DNA of 64,000 nucleotides from Bacillus sp. SD075 (GCF_017355165.1 NZ_JADILK010000002.1:186001-250000), one strand, 5' to 3'. Shown: positions 34,805-45,928, counted from the first letter of the stretch. The notes: generated by a model from the sequence alone, not told the origin. Numbers and translations: made by a program.

Positions 34805-34921
34805 TTCATCAGCCTCTTTTCAACTACTTCATTCGACAAGGAATGACAATTGTCCTGCTTTCAGCAAAGTTAGATCTTCTTTTATATCATTGACGTCCCA
34901 TGGGATTATCATACTATTCAT

Positions 34922-34952
34922 AAAAAGACTGTCTAGAATGGACAGTCTTTCG
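34922..34952 (-). terminator. Terminator of the NAT gene
   Basis: AAAGACTGTC/GACAGTCTTT stem about 30 bases after the arylamine N-acetyltransferase stop, with a run TTTTTA on the minus strand. Confidence 0.75.
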
Positions 34953-34980
34953 GTGAGGTAGCATTCGATATTTAGACCTT

Positions 34981-35748
34981 TTATCTATCGAAGTGTTGTT
35001 TCATTAATTCTTTAAATCGTGTTCCATCTATTTCTTCTTTCGTCACTTTCCCATCTTCCCACTGTGTAAAGGATGTATCAGTTAAAGTGATGTTCCCGCT
35101 GTTTGTCAAACGGGTGATTAATGGATGCTTATTGAATGGCGATTGGGAATTTTCCCTGATGATCGTTTGAACCTCATTAAGTTCCGCTACATTTCCTACT
35201 GGTTTTGAAGAATCGAAAGCATAACCTATTCTCCAATCGCGATCTTTATGTTTCAGTTTTAATTCAAGGATATAATCTCCATGGTCGGTACATTCTTTTT
35301 TTATCCTGAATTCGCCATTTTGGGAAACGACCGTTTCTCCGTTCAACGGAACTGGTTTTAAAGGTAGATTCCCGCCAAAACCCGTATCGATCAAATAGGT
35401 TTGGCCTTCATGGTTCAATAGAATGGTGACATGGGTCCTTCCTATCGTAATCCACCCCTTATTATGGATGACACCCCGAACCAAGAATACATCAAAGTCA
35501 TTTTCCATCAGGAAAAAATAAAGGGCTGCATTCAATTCATAGCATAGTCCCCCCTCATTCCTCACAAGGACTTTGTTTATGATATTCTCTTTATTGATAT
35601 CACAAAGATGGGATGCCATGATGGATAAGTTTTCAAAAGGAATGGTTTTCGCTGTCTTATCCAGAATTTCATCTAATTTTTCAAATGTCAGTTTCACATC
35701 TTCCTGAATCCCTATTCTTTTCCTGAATAATGCATTCAGTTCATTCAT
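34981..35748 (-). CDS. Arylamine N-acetyltransferase
   Basis: Cytosolic enzyme of 255 residues that moves acetyl from acetyl-CoA to arylamines or arylhydrazines. The cysteine-protease-like triad is complete: Cys69 in 'RNEGGLCYELN', His106 in 'GRTHVTILL', Asp121 in 'LIDTGFGGN'. Length is the family norm. GGAGG precedes the ATG. It has a terminator of its own and no pathway partner nearby, so detoxification is the simplest role. Confidence 0.9.
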   Translation of the reverse strand: MNELNALFRKRIGIQEDVKLTFEKLDEILDKTAKTIPFENLSIMASHLCDINKENIINKVLVRNEGGLCYELNAALYFFLMENDFDVFLVRGVIHNKGWITIGRTHVTILLNHEGQTYLIDTGFGGNLPLKPVPLNGETVVSQNGEFRIKKECTDHGDYILELKLKHKDRDWRIGYAFDSSKPVGNVAELNEVQTIIRENSQSPFNKHPLITRLTNSGNITLTDTSFTQWEDGKVTKEEIDGTRFKELMKQHFDR

Positions 35749-35879
35749 TATGATCCTCCTCTTTAGACAGACACCGATGAAGAGTATCTGACTTTGTATC
35801 TATTCATTATACTTTGTCTATATTTCATTCTCCAATCAATCTGCCATTAGCTCCACCTTTTCCTTATCACATGAAAAGA

Positions 35880-35912
35880 GGTCGCCCAATAATGTCTGAA
35901 TCCTGGGCAACC
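35880..35912 (-). terminator. Terminator of the quinone reductase gene
   Basis: Minus-strand GGTTGCCCAGG pairs with TTGGGCGACC. It lies 35 bases after the stop codon. T-run is weak (TCTTTTC). Confidence 0.65.
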
Positions 35913-35946
35913 TCCCCCATTCATGCTTCGAAGCAGTTTTCTGTAA

Positions 35947-36927
35947 TCATTCATTTACCTGTAAGATGATTTTTCCTAAATTCTTATTGGCTTCCATATG
36001 TTCATGCGCCCTTTTTATCTCTTCGAAAGCGAAGACATGATCCACGATTGCCTTGATTTCATTTTGGAGGAACAACGGCATGGCCTTTTTAATGAATTCT
36101 TCCGTTAACTCTTTTTTATATTCATCACTCCGAGGAGTTAATAGAGTTCCTTTTAATTGGACTCTTTTTAAGAGAAGTTCCATCAGGTTCACCTTCTCGA
36201 CTACAGTTCCTCCTAGAATGCCTATCAGTACCCATCGTCCATCAGTTTTTATGCTTTTTAGGTTTTTCTCCCAGTAAGAAGCACCGATGAAATCCAGGAT
36301 AACATCCACTCCTTGATTATTTGTAGCTTTCAGTACTTCCTCATCAAAAGATTGTTCTTTATAATTGATACAGATATCCGCTCCTAGTGAGTGACAGAAA
36401 TCCAATTTCCCCTTTGATCCGGCTGTAGTGATGATCTTCGCTTTTGTCAATTTTTTTGCCAGTTGGATAGCGGCTGTGCCTACACCGCTTCCTCCAGCAT
36501 GAATCAATACCGTATCTTGATCCTTTAGTTCACCTAGCCAAAACAAGGTTTGGTAGGCCGTCAAGAATACTTCAGGAATTGCTGCCGCTTCTTCGAAAGA
36601 CAGATTATCCGGGATCTTAATCGCCCGATCAGCCGGCATCAAGGCATATTGAGCATAACCGCCGCCGTTTACAAGGCCCATCACCCTTGTCCCTAATTGC
36701 ATATTTGCACCTTCACCTGTTTCCACTACTTCCCCAGAAACTTCAATCCCCAATATTGGATTGGCCATATAACCGGATTTCCCTTCTCTCGAAATAATAT
36801 CCGTTCTATTTATCGCAGAGGCTTTCACCTTAATTAATATTTCCCCTTTTCCGGGCATGGGCTTTGAAAAATCTTTAAATAGTAATTGTTCTGCTCCACC
36901 TGGTTCCTTAACTACTACTGCTTTCAT
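35947..36927 (-). CDS. Quinone/NAD(P)H oxidoreductase, medium-chain (PIG3-like)
   Basis: Zinc-free MDR-family enzyme of 326 residues. The dinucleotide motif 'IHAGGSGVGTAAIQLAK' lies near 145-160, and the N-terminal 'EILIKVKASAINRTDIISR' with 'GIEVSGEVVETG' matches the PIG3 quinone oxidoreductase group. Start ATG 36927 with AAGGAG eight bases upstream. The GTG three codons before overlaps the site. One-electron reduction of quinones with NADPH is the usual activity. Monocistronic. Confidence 0.85.
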   Translation of the reverse strand: MKAVVVKEPGGAEQLLFKDFSKPMPGKGEILIKVKASAINRTDIISREGKSGYMANPILGIEVSGEVVETGEGANMQLGTRVMGLVNGGGYAQYALMPADRAIKIPDNLSFEEAAAIPEVFLTAYQTLFWLGELKDQDTVLIHAGGSGVGTAAIQLAKKLTKAKIITTAGSKGKLDFCHSLGADICINYKEQSFDEEVLKATNNQGVDVILDFIGASYWEKNLKSIKTDGRWVLIGILGGTVVEKVNLMELLLKRVQLKGTLLTPRSDEYKKELTEEFIKKAMPLFLQNEIKAIVDHVFAFEEIKRAHEHMEANKNLGKIILQVNE

Positions 36928-37052
36928 TTGACCCACTCCTTACCATTAAATTAGTGACCATCCTTTGAAATGATTTGTCTTGAAGATGGAAACTATGCTA
37001 CTCCAAAAAATATCCACAAGCAAATAATTAGGTTATGGTAAAAATGAGAGAA

Positions 37053-37086
37053 TAAAAAAAGCCGATGTCCCTTTAGGGGCCATCGA
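37053..37086 (-). terminator. Terminator of the Mn catalase gene
   Basis: Minus-strand CGATGGCCCC/GGGACATCG with loop TAAA, followed by GCTTTTTTTATTC. Classic rho-independent signal 20 bases after the stop. Confidence 0.85.
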
Positions 37087-37106
37087 GCATATTTTAAAGG
37101 ATTCTA

Positions 37107-37952
37107 TTATCTTTCATTAAGCGATTGATTTCTATCCAGGTCATGATGCAATTGTGCTGCAGGTACCTTAAGGTTAGGAATCTGCCCTTTTGCAATTGGT
37201 TCTGCTACATAAACAAAATCTCCCGTACCATCTGGGGCGCTTCCGGTTGCCCACAGGCCGTCTGCTGATTCATTACCTTCTGACAAGTTCCAGAATTCGT
37301 ACGCTTCCGGTTGAGATTCCATTTCCGCTTCCGGTGGGAATGACGCGGGAACGACAACGCCATTTTTCTTTTCAAGTTCTGCAATGGCCGCCATCCATTG
37401 ATATTGGTGGTAACGATCACGGGCTAACATTTTACGAAACGTAGCACGGACCCCTTCATCTTTGGTCATATGATATAAACGGGCAACTTGAAGGCGCCCT
37501 TGGCTTTCAGCATGCAGATTCGATCGCATGTCAGCTAATAAATTTCCGCTCGCTACAATATAAGATCCGTTCCAAGGCACCCCATTCGAGTTGGTTGGCA
37601 GTCCGCCAAGCCCGCTTACGATCAAATGCTGGGGATTGTTTCCTCCCATGATCGCTGCCATAGCAGGATCTTTTGCGGCTTCAGCCTGATCTTCCGGAGA
37701 AGCGCCATCAAGCAATTGACTAATGAGCGAACAAAGCATCTCTACATGTCCAATTTCCTCTGTCCCAATATCCATCAGCATATCTTTGTATTTTTCTTCT
37801 CCACGGCAGTTAAAACCCTGGAAAAGATACTGCATCATGACAGTCATTTCCCCAAACTGTCCACCTAACACTTCCTGAATTTGACGGGCAAGCATCGGAT
37901 CTGGTCGATCTACCTTGACTTCAAATTGCAATTCTTTTTGATGACGAAACAT
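37107..37952 (-). CDS. Manganese catalase
   Basis: Ferritin-like di-manganese enzyme of 281 residues that converts hydrogen peroxide to water and oxygen. Metal ligands fit Glu35 ('GGQFGEMTVMMQYL'), Glu66 and His69 ('DIGTEEIGHVEML') in the first helix pair and the second pair 'LHAESQGRLQVARLY' plus 'RDRYHQYQW'. GGAGG precedes the ATG. The C-terminal part carries a long loop ('GSAPDGTGDF..') typical of the family. Related proteins occur in spore coats as CotJC, but size and tail fit the cytosolic or spore-core catalase type. Confidence 0.9.
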   Translation of the reverse strand: MFRHQKELQFEVKVDRPDPMLARQIQEVLGGQFGEMTVMMQYLFQGFNCRGEEKYKDMLMDIGTEEIGHVEMLCSLISQLLDGASPEDQAEAAKDPAMAAIMGGNNPQHLIVSGLGGLPTNSNGVPWNGSYIVASGNLLADMRSNLHAESQGRLQVARLYHMTKDEGVRATFRKMLARDRYHQYQWMAAIAELEKKNGVVVPASFPPEAEMESQPEAYEFWNLSEGNESADGLWATGSAPDGTGDFVYVAEPIAKGQIPNLKVPAAQLHHDLDRNQSLNER

Positions 37953-38245
37953 ATTAACTCCTCCTTTATTATAGGTTGTTTTTATAATCTACGGTTTTTT
38001 ATTACCCGCCTGTCCATCCTTGAAACTTGAACCTATAACAATTAGAAAAATTTTACATACAGATAACAATGATCACTGAACTTAAAAGCAAAGGATTATC
38101 TTTGGGCTATGAATGGCTCGATAATTAGATATAGATTTATAAAAGGTCCATTTACCTGTCTATAACTTTACAATACAGGGTAAAGTAGAAAGAACCATAT
38201 ACAGGAAAACGATCCATATAAAAGAATCCGGAAGGAGGATGGTAA

Positions 38246-38764
38246 ATGGAGTTCAAGCCCCGAAATCAAAAAGCTCAATCCATTTCAGAATTGCGTTATA
38301 CTTATTCCGCTCGTAATCTATGGTCCGGTTTTCTATTCGGGATCGGATTGGTGGCATTCATCGATGAGGCCATTTTTCATCAACTATTACATTGGCACCA
38401 TTTCTATGACAAGTCCACATCCAATATCGGGCTGGTCTCGGATGGTTTATTTCATGCCCTAAGCTGGTTTGCAACGGTCGGATCTTTGTTCATGTTTGCT
38501 GACCTTCGTCGCAGAAAGGGATTATGGCTGAAAAGGTGGATAGGAGGAGTTTTACTCGGTGCAGGTTCATTTCAGTTATATGACGGGATCATCCAGCATA
38601 AGCTCATGCGTCTCCATCAAATCCGTTACAATGTCGACATTTTTCCATACGACTTGATTTGGAACATAGCAGCCACAATCATGATCTTGATTGGCATTAC
38701 CCTCGTCATTCAAACAAGGCGCAGCTTACTTAAAATGAAAGATGACGCCCGCAATGCACAGTAA
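38246..38764 (+). CDS. DUF2243 membrane protein
   Basis: Membrane protein of 172 residues with four hydrophobic helices. 'FIDEAIFHQLLHWHHFYDK' holds the conserved histidine cluster of DUF2243, suggestive of heme or metal binding, and a further 'DGIIQHKLMRLHQIRY' follows. GGAGG precedes the ATG. It overlaps the CtaG-like gene by 23 bases, so the two are coupled. Together they look like a respiratory-oxidase assembly module, though no oxidase genes are in the window. Confidence 0.8.
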   Translation: MEFKPRNQKAQSISELRYTYSARNLWSGFLFGIGLVAFIDEAIFHQLLHWHHFYDKSTSNIGLVSDGLFHALSWFATVGSLFMFADLRRRKGLWLKRWIGGVLLGAGSFQLYDGIIQHKLMRLHQIRYNVDIFPYDLIWNIAATIMILIGITLVIQTRRSLLKMKDDARNAQ

Positions 38765-39539
38765 TGGACATATTCATGATAATGGTCCTGGTTTTGAACC
38801 GAGTTTATTGATTTTATTCGCGCTTGTTATAATGATTTATATCGCAGCTGTCGTAATTTCGAACCGCCGCTATAAAAAAAAATGGCCCTTACTCCGCACG
38901 TTCTTTTGGGTTCTTGGCACCCTCTGTGCAGCATCTGCAATTACAGGCCCCATAGCCAATCGCGCGTATATGGACTTCACGGCGCATATGGTTGGTCATT
39001 TACTGCTTGGAATGATTGCACCGATCTTACTCGTGCTTGCTGCACCTATTACTCTTGCCCTGCGAACACTTGATGTGCCATCAGCAAGACGCCTTTCACA
39101 GGTATTGAAAAGTTGGCCGCTGCGCATTTTAAGCAATCCTATCACTGCCTCCGCACTTAATATTGGGGGGCTTTGGTTACTCTATACAACCGGTTTATTT
39201 GGGACGATGCATAAGGACGCCCCTCTACATGCATTGGTGCATTTTCACGTGTTCACAGCGGGTTATCTATTCACTGCCTCGATGATTTATATGGACCCGA
39301 CACCCCACAGGTTCAGCTTCATGTTTCGAGCTATCGTATTTACAATTTCACTGGCCGGCCATGATATTCTATCTAAATATATTTTTGCCCATCCGCCAAG
39401 CGGGATCACCAAGGAACAAGCGGAAAATGGAGGAATGTTAATGTACTATGCCGGTGATGCCATTGACGTCGCACTTATCTGCATCCTTTGCTATCAATGG
39501 TTCATAGCCAGCCGTCCTAAAGGCACCTTTTCCTTGTAG
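38742..39539 (+). CDS. Cytochrome c oxidase assembly factor CtaG-like
   Basis: Membrane protein of 265 residues with about seven helices. It shows the caa3-type CtaG pattern: 'AYMDFTAHMVGHLLLGMIAP', 'HALVHFHVFTAGYLFTASMI' and 'FTISLAGHDILSKYIFAHPP', with conserved histidines that would bind copper for Cu(A)/Cu(B) delivery. The first ATG (38742) is inside the DUF2243 gene, and an alternative ATG 12 bases later is equally possible. It is coupled to DUF2243 and not next to cta genes here. Confidence 0.8.
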   Translation: MTPAMHSNGHIHDNGPGFEPSLLILFALVIMIYIAAVVISNRRYKKKWPLLRTFFWVLGTLCAASAITGPIANRAYMDFTAHMVGHLLLGMIAPILLVLAAPITLALRTLDVPSARRLSQVLKSWPLRILSNPITASALNIGGLWLLYTTGLFGTMHKDAPLHALVHFHVFTAGYLFTASMIYMDPTPHRFSFMFRAIVFTISLAGHDILSKYIFAHPPSGITKEQAENGGMLMYYAGDAIDVALICILCYQWFIASRPKGTFSL

Positions 39540-39681
39540 CAGGCACGGTCCTCTGATTGCTTCGGTAAACCCCTGTGTTTATGTTTTAATCGTCCAACAC
39601 TAATTTTTGATAAAAAAATACAGGATGGAGCTGAATGGAAAACTGAGGCTAACCATTCTACTAAAAATGCTCTTCGTGATT

Positions 39682-39841
39682 AATCTATCATACAAAAGGA
39701 TGTCTTGATCAAGGCTGTGCCGAACTAGAAATTCTTGAAGCGATTGGCGCCACAGCAGCATTTGGCGGAGGGGCAAACCAGAGTCAGGCTGTGACACTCG
39801 TCCAGGAATGCATCCAGGAAATAAATCAGATGATACAGTAA
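39682..39841 (+). pseudogene. Carboxymuconolactone decarboxylase-like C-terminal fragment
   Basis: Frame reads '[20 protein letters not shown]' and then '[20 protein letters not shown]' to a stop at 39841. This is the end of an AhpD/CMD-family protein. The N-terminal half with the CxxC redox motif is missing and no start exists, so it is a fragment. It keeps its own terminator. Confidence 0.7.
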
Positions 39842-39842
39842 T

Positions 39843-39883
39843 AAAGAAGGGATAGGACAGTCTTAGTCCTACCCCTTCTTTAT
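39843..39883 (+). terminator. Terminator hairpin
   Basis: AAAGAAGGG-GGAC stem pairing with GTCC-CCCTTCTTT, directly behind the CMD fragment and convergent with the CotF gene. Confidence 0.8.
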
Positions 39884-39947
39884 GTTCTTGACAAGGAAAT
39901 CCGTTTAGCATTCATGGCCAAAAAGCCTTGTCATATAATGTGTGCTT

Positions 39948-40577
39948 TTAATGACTTATGTTGTTATTTCTTTGTGCGGGTGCATATGAATTCATCATTT
40001 GTTGCATATCCTGCTGTGCAAGCTGTGGAACTTGGTAGTAATGATGCTTGTTTTGATATAACGAAATCTCATATGCCATCTCAATGCCATTCGGAACGGA
40101 ATCCGCAAATACGCGGCGAACCACAGGATTCGTTATTTCAAGCGCTGACATCGCCTTCAAGGATGCTGCGGACTTAACAGCTCCAAGCATCATGCCTGAA
40201 ATGCACTCATCCGTGATTTCCGAGACGGATTTCAAAGGTTTCTTTGGCTGGGTTGGAGTCAATCCATATATAAAATCGTTACCTTGATTCATTTTGTAAC
40301 TCTGGGTCGGTTTAGAAGGATCCTGGCCTGTTTGAAAGCACTCCAATGTAATATTATATTCATCTTGGATGAACTGATATTGGCGATCCAAAATGTCCAG
40401 CAATTCCTGATCCTGTACATGCTGACGCAAAAGCATATAAGTGTTTAATGTACCAATCGTTCCCGATAACACTTCATGTACATCGAATACTTCGTGGCCA
40501 CCGTGATTCATTTGTGGAGGAATAGCACCCGTTTGCATGTTTTGGTGTACTTGACCTTGTTGATATTGATTTTGCAT
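39948..40577 (-). CDS. Spore coat protein, CotF family
   Basis: Coat protein of 209 residues, glutamine- and methionine-rich at both ends ('MQNQYQQGQVHQNMQTG'). The ferritin-like CotF core spans 45-190 with 'NTYMLLRQHVQDQELLDILD' and 'PVVRRVFADSVPNGIEMAYE'. GAGGAGGG precedes the ATG. Members are deposited in the coat of the developing spore, and several paralogues exist in most Bacillus-group genomes. Presumed mother-cell expression late in sporulation was not traced to a promoter. Confidence 0.85.
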   Translation of the reverse strand: MQNQYQQGQVHQNMQTGAIPPQMNHGGHEVFDVHEVLSGTIGTLNTYMLLRQHVQDQELLDILDRQYQFIQDEYNITLECFQTGQDPSKPTQSYKMNQGNDFIYGLTPTQPKKPLKSVSEITDECISGMMLGAVKSAASLKAMSALEITNPVVRRVFADSVPNGIEMAYEISLYQNKHHYYQVPQLAQQDMQQMMNSYAPAQRNNNISH

Positions 40578-40955
40578 TGTATTTCCCTCCTCGTTTTATC
40601 GATCATGCGAACAAGTTTAGTATGTTAAAACCCAACAGGATTATTCAACCTAAACTCTTCCAGGAAGACCGGTTAAGCTGCCTACATCATGTTTTCTGTA
40701 TAAAAAAAGCCGTGGCGCCTTAAACTATAAACACTTTTATTTGCAGGGAAGGATTTCTAATGACACATATAAATGCTTCTATTATATAGGTGAAACGGCC
40801 AAAAAAAATCCATATCGTAACGTTTCAAGTTACTGATACGGATGAAAATGCACTTTCATGAATGTTTTCAAGAATGGCTGTAAGCAATAAAAGGTTAAGT
40901 ATCAAGCAGCATCTATATTTTCCAACCTTGCTTTAATGGCTGATCTTAAACATAT
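40578..40955. other. Intergenic region, nothing recognised
   Basis: Contains a half hairpin 'AAAAAAAGCCGTGGCGCC' near 40697-40715 and no gene. Confidence 0.35.
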
Positions 40956-41004
40956 CCCCTTAATCATGTTGCCTTGTGATTGAATCCCAACATGATTTAA
41001 GGGG
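40956..41004. repeat. Long inverted repeat
   Basis: CCCCTTAATCATGTTG (40956-40971) faces CAACATGATTTAAGGGG (40988-41004), 16-base arms with one extra T. No T-run on either side, so it is not a typical terminator. It lies after the stop of the small zinc-finger-like gene. Confidence 0.55.
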
Positions 41005-41038
41005 TGATTCCGATATTGAAAGGACGATTAAGGAAACA

Positions 41039-41209
41039 CTACCATTGCAGACTTTCGATTAAGTGGCACTTTGTACATTGTTGACTATAATCATTTTTTA
41101 TAAATTCATGATTACAATTCTCCCGAAAAATATCCAACTCTCTTTTCAGCTGTTCTAATTGAGTTTCCAACTGTTTCATTTCAACTTTTATCTGGATTAC
41201 CCGATTCAT
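41039..41209 (-). CDS. Small coiled-coil protein with Cys/His metal-site pattern, 56 aa
   Basis: Peptide of 56 residues: helical 'VEMKQLETQLEQLKRELDIF' followed by 'CNHEFIKNDYSQQCTKCHLI', which provides Cys, His and a CxxCH motif fit for zinc. The start ATG 41209 has GAGGGAG in front. A longer frame overlapping thiC has no site. It is 23 bases after thiC and may be co-transcribed with it. Family not recognised. Confidence 0.6.
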   Translation of the reverse strand: MNRVIQIKVEMKQLETQLEQLKRELDIFRENCNHEFIKNDYSQQCTKCHLIESLQW

Positions 41210-41231
41210 CGAATTCTCCCTCTCATCGGAA

Positions 41232-43040
<1,809 letters not shown>

Positions 43041-43073
43041 TTAAAAAGAACAAAATCCAATCCATTTCGCACG

Positions 43074-43106
43074 AAAAAGCCAGATCTCATATTTAAGACC
43101 CGGCTA
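43074..43106 (-). terminator. Riboswitch-controlled terminator before thiC
   Basis: Minus-strand AGCCGGGTCT/AGATCTGGCT stem (two G-U pairs) followed by TTTTTCG, between the aptamer and the thiC start. It is the probable expression platform. Confidence 0.75.
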
Positions 43107-43163
43107 ACGTTAGTATGACTACAAAAAATGACCAATCGGAATGGCATTGTTTAGTAGATTCTA

Positions 43164-43259
43164 ACTTCCCCACGCTGGTATGAACCAGATCAGGTCCTGA
43201 GGGTTAAGAAGCTTAAGCGCTTCTCTCTCAGCCCAACTTTTATTGGACACCCCTAGTCT
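43164..43259 (-). promoter_or_regulatory. TPP riboswitch (THI element)
   Basis: On the minus strand the aptamer reads AGGGGTGTCC, GGGCTGAGAGAGAAG, ACCCTCAGGACCTGATCTGG and TTCATACCAGCGTGGGGAA, the conserved THI-box elements with the CUGAGA core and the CAGCGUGGGGAA closing helix. A hairpin with a T-run follows before thiC, which supports transcription termination when TPP is bound. Confidence 0.96.
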
Positions 43260-43379
43260 GAATTATTTTATTGAATACAGGGTAACTATATATCACCCTT
43301 TTCATTCTGTAAATACTTTGAAAGACCTAATATCCCCTTTACAAATCCCAAAAATAGTTATTTCAGGGAGTGCCGTCAA

Positions 43380-44168
43380 TTAGTTCCCCAGGCTCTCAAG
43401 GATAGGGAAAAGCTCCTCTAAATGCTTGATTTCATAAGTTGGTAGCACTTCATTCCGGTGCTTATCATGGCGATTTATCCAGACCGACTTTATGCCTACC
43501 CGTGATGCTCCAAGGATATCAGTCATTAAATTATCGCCGACCATCAATACTTCATCCTTATCTAGTTCCATGATTTCCAAAGCATGCTCAAAAATGGAGG
43601 CATCTGGTTTACCTCGTCCAAATGCGCCTGAAATCACGATTTGATCGAAATAGGGAACCAGTTCAGGCGTAATTTCCAGTTTGGTATTTTGCAGTTCAGG
43701 AGATCCGTTCGTAAGCAATAGCAATTTGTACTTCCCTTTTAATTCATCCAGAACACGGAATGATTCTTCATAGATAAATGGCTTTTTACGTCTCTCGGCT
43801 GGAAAACGTTCTGCCAGTTCAAGCCCAAATTCCGGGTCATCGATCCCTAATGCCTTTAAACCTCTCGTCCATGCTTCTTTTCGATAAGCCGGTGCAATCC
43901 CGGCCATCTTCCGGAATTCATCATGATCATCCTGAAAGTTTCCCCATAGTCCCTCAAATGGGTTAATTCCGATCATTTGAGTGAATGCATATGTATCGTA
44001 AGAAGAATAAAGCTCACGTGCTTCTTTTCGTACCGCTTCCTCAAACTCGTCGACATTCAGATCATATTTCTCCTTGGCCACTTCGCATGTGGCCACAAAA
44101 GCCTCTTTTACACTTTTCTGATCCCATAGTAATGTATCATCTAAATCAAAAAAAACTGCTTTAAGCAA
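43380..44168 (-). CDS. HAD family hydrolase (YsaA-like)
   Basis: HAD hydrolase of 262 residues. Motif I '[14 protein letters not shown]', motif II '[11 protein letters not shown]', motif III Lys in '[15 protein letters not shown]', motif IV '[14 protein letters not shown]'. The cap inserts between motifs I and II. Length and motifs match YsaA of B. subtilis, a predicted phosphatase. TTG 44168 is preferred, with GAGGGG eight bases upstream. A GTG three codons earlier overlaps the site. Substrate unknown, phosphoserine or a sugar phosphate are possible. Confidence 0.82.
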   Translation of the reverse strand: MLKAVFFDLDDTLLWDQKSVKEAFVATCEVAKEKYDLNVDEFEEAVRKEARELYSSYDTYAFTQMIGINPFEGLWGNFQDDHDEFRKMAGIAPAYRKEAWTRGLKALGIDDPEFGLELAERFPAERRKKPFIYEESFRVLDELKGKYKLLLLTNGSPELQNTKLEITPELVPYFDQIVISGAFGRGKPDASIFEHALEIMELDKDEVLMVGDNLMTDILGASRVGIKSVWINRHDKHRNEVLPTYEIKHLEELFPILESLGN

Positions 44169-44190
44169 AATGTCCACCCCTCTTTCCCTA

Positions 44191-44355
44191 TTATTGAATT
44201 CGTAAAATTACACTATTACAATAATAAACCACAACCAATGAAAAAAGAATAACTATTCGGAAAATGCCTTCCTCTTTCTTAAAATCAGCAAAACGGCTTA
44301 CTCTTTCTGGAAAGGAAACCCTATATTCCCCCTCATCATCTTTCAAATACATAAA
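44191..44355 (-). CDS. Small membrane-anchored ORF overlapping the phosphatase gene
   Basis: Possible peptide of 54 residues: hydrophilic '[20 protein letters not shown]' then a membrane segment '[20 protein letters not shown]'. Its ATG lies within the last codons of the histidine phosphatase gene and only a weak GGAAAG precedes it. Coupled translation after the phosphatase stop is possible. Coding is not certain. Confidence 0.4.
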   Translation of the reverse strand, partial: FMYLKDDEGEYRVSFPERVSRFADFKKEEGIFRIVILFSLVVVYYCNSVILRIQ

Positions 44356-44869
44356 GCTTTCCATTACTGGCAATCTTGAATTTCGGGCCTGTGAACCCCC
44401 GTCGGATCAGCTCCTTCCTTATATATACCATGAGGGCCGCATGACTCACGATCAGAACATCCCTTTCCCCCTTTGCAAAGATTTCATCCAATACTTTATT
44501 GATCCTTCGCTCTGCAATCTTAATTTCCGCCCTTGTCTGCTTGTTCAACACCGAGCAGCAGCGTATCCAGATGGCCCAAAGGATGAACGGCAGTTTCACC
44601 CGCCCTTTAAGTGGGGGAGAAGGTATTTCCCGCAGCTCCTCCATCCGATGAACCGTACCTGGATAGATATGTTCCGCTGTCTTGACAGCCCTCGACATAT
44701 CACTGCAATAACATTCCTGCCATTCCTTCACGCCAAATAAAGTCGTTCCATAAATAATATCCGCTGCATCATAGTCCTCAAACCATTGCTTCATTTCATC
44801 CGCAGTCACAGATCTCCCAGTAGGAAATTCATGTGCCACCTTAAAATGCCGTACCAAACCAATTTTCAT
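44336..44869 (-). CDS. Histidine phosphatase family protein
   Basis: Protein of 177 residues with the N-terminal catalytic histidine in 'IGLVRHFKV' (RHF rather than the common RHG) and the second catalytic His in 'DVLIVSHAALMVYIRKEL'. The middle arginine is in 'CYCSDMSRAVKTAEHIY'. AAGGAG precedes the ATG. The phosphate substrate is unknown. Phosphoglycerate-mutase-like or sugar-phosphate hydrolysis are family norms. Confidence 0.8.
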   Translation of the reverse strand: MKIGLVRHFKVAHEFPTGRSVTADEMKQWFEDYDAADIIYGTTLFGVKEWQECYCSDMSRAVKTAEHIYPGTVHRMEELREIPSPPLKGRVKLPFILWAIWIRCCSVLNKQTRAEIKIAERRINKVLDEIFAKGERDVLIVSHAALMVYIRKELIRRGFTGPKFKIASNGKLYVFER

Positions 44870-45105
44870 ATATTCTCCTTTTTATCTTTTAAAATATTCG
44901 TTTCTTTTTCTTGGAAAAAACCCTTATCAATATATTACCCTATGTAAAACTATATATTAATGCAAGTTGAAACCAGTAAAAACCTTACTGAATCCTCCTT
45001 GACATTGTGTCCGCTAAAAAATTCTTACGGTTTGTGTCACTGCTAGGCTTTGATTATGATAGCATCGAAAAAAAGAGAAAGCATCTCGCCTTCTCCAGTC
45101 ATGGT

Positions 45106-45558
45106 TTAATCTATGAATTGAAGTTCTGTTATCGTACACCTTTTCCTAAATTTATATTTCCCGCTCAAATCACTGAATTGATATTCATTGAGGGATTTCC
45201 CCAGTTGTTCCTTTAGCTTATCCAACGTGAGGGTTTCCTCAACAGTCTCTTTCCAATTTTCATTTCCTATTAATTCTTCGAACGGAATGGTAGTCAACAC
45301 TTCATCATATATCTGGATGCTTTGATCGATGCCGAAGCTGCCATAGATACTGCCATTTTCATCAGCAAATATATGCTCCGATTCCAATTCTTCCACCAAG
45401 ACTTCTAGATATTCCTTTGGCTTAACAGGTTTGATGGCAATCTCCGCTTCTGCCTTTACAGGTCCCAATCTCTTATCTATGATCTCTATCGTCAATTTAC
45501 CGTGAACGGGCGGATATCCAAACCCTTCACAAATTTCTGCTGCCGAATTATATACCAT
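45106..45558 (-). CDS. Hypothetical protein, 150 aa
   Basis: Acidic soluble protein starting 'MVYNSAAEICEGFGYPPVHG' and continuing 'AEIAIKPVKPKEYLEVLVEE'. No catalytic or membrane motif is seen. Strong GGAGG before the ATG makes it a real gene. No family recognised. Confidence 0.65.
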   Translation of the reverse strand: MVYNSAAEICEGFGYPPVHGKLTIEIIDKRLGPVKAEAEIAIKPVKPKEYLEVLVEELESEHIFADENGSIYGSFGIDQSIQIYDEVLTTIPFEELIGNENWKETVEETLTLDKLKEQLGKSLNEYQFSDLSGKYKFRKRCTITELQFID

Positions 45559-45879
45559 CTGTACATCCTCCTTTTGTCACTATCATTATATAATAAAAAT
45601 ACTTCATTTCATTACCAAAAACCCTTAATCAAGTTCACTTGGCACTGCATCTTATTTTTAAATCAACTCTTCTTTTTCAAATCATACGCTCCTTGGTCAT
45701 CTGAAGGGACAATCGTCACATATCCAGATTCCCTTGAAACGAAGGCCACGATTATAGTCAAAAAATCATTGTAATCCTGATTTCTTCCATTCACGGGCTT
45801 ACTTATCAATCATATTTCACATCACTTTTATACGGATTCCTAATACAGCATGAACTTCGATCCATTTGTATGCCCAACT
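45559..45879. other. Intergenic region, no gene seen
   Basis: Short unsupported frames only. Ends with a perfect terminator at 45880-45920. Confidence 0.35.
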
Positions 45880-45920
45880 AAAAAAAGTTCAATGCATGGA
45901 GATGCATTGGACTTTTTTTA
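45880..45920. terminator. Terminator of the zinc alcohol dehydrogenase gene
   Basis: AAAAAAGTTCAATGCA/TGCATTGGACTTTTTTT stem, T-runs on both strands, 9 bases from the minus-strand stop. Confidence 0.9.
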
Positions 45921-45928
45921 GCTTCACA

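Noticed and set aside
45502-45774. 90-codon plus-strand frame
   Set aside because: It overlaps the start and ribosome site of the well-supported 150-aa gene on the other strand and has no site of its own.
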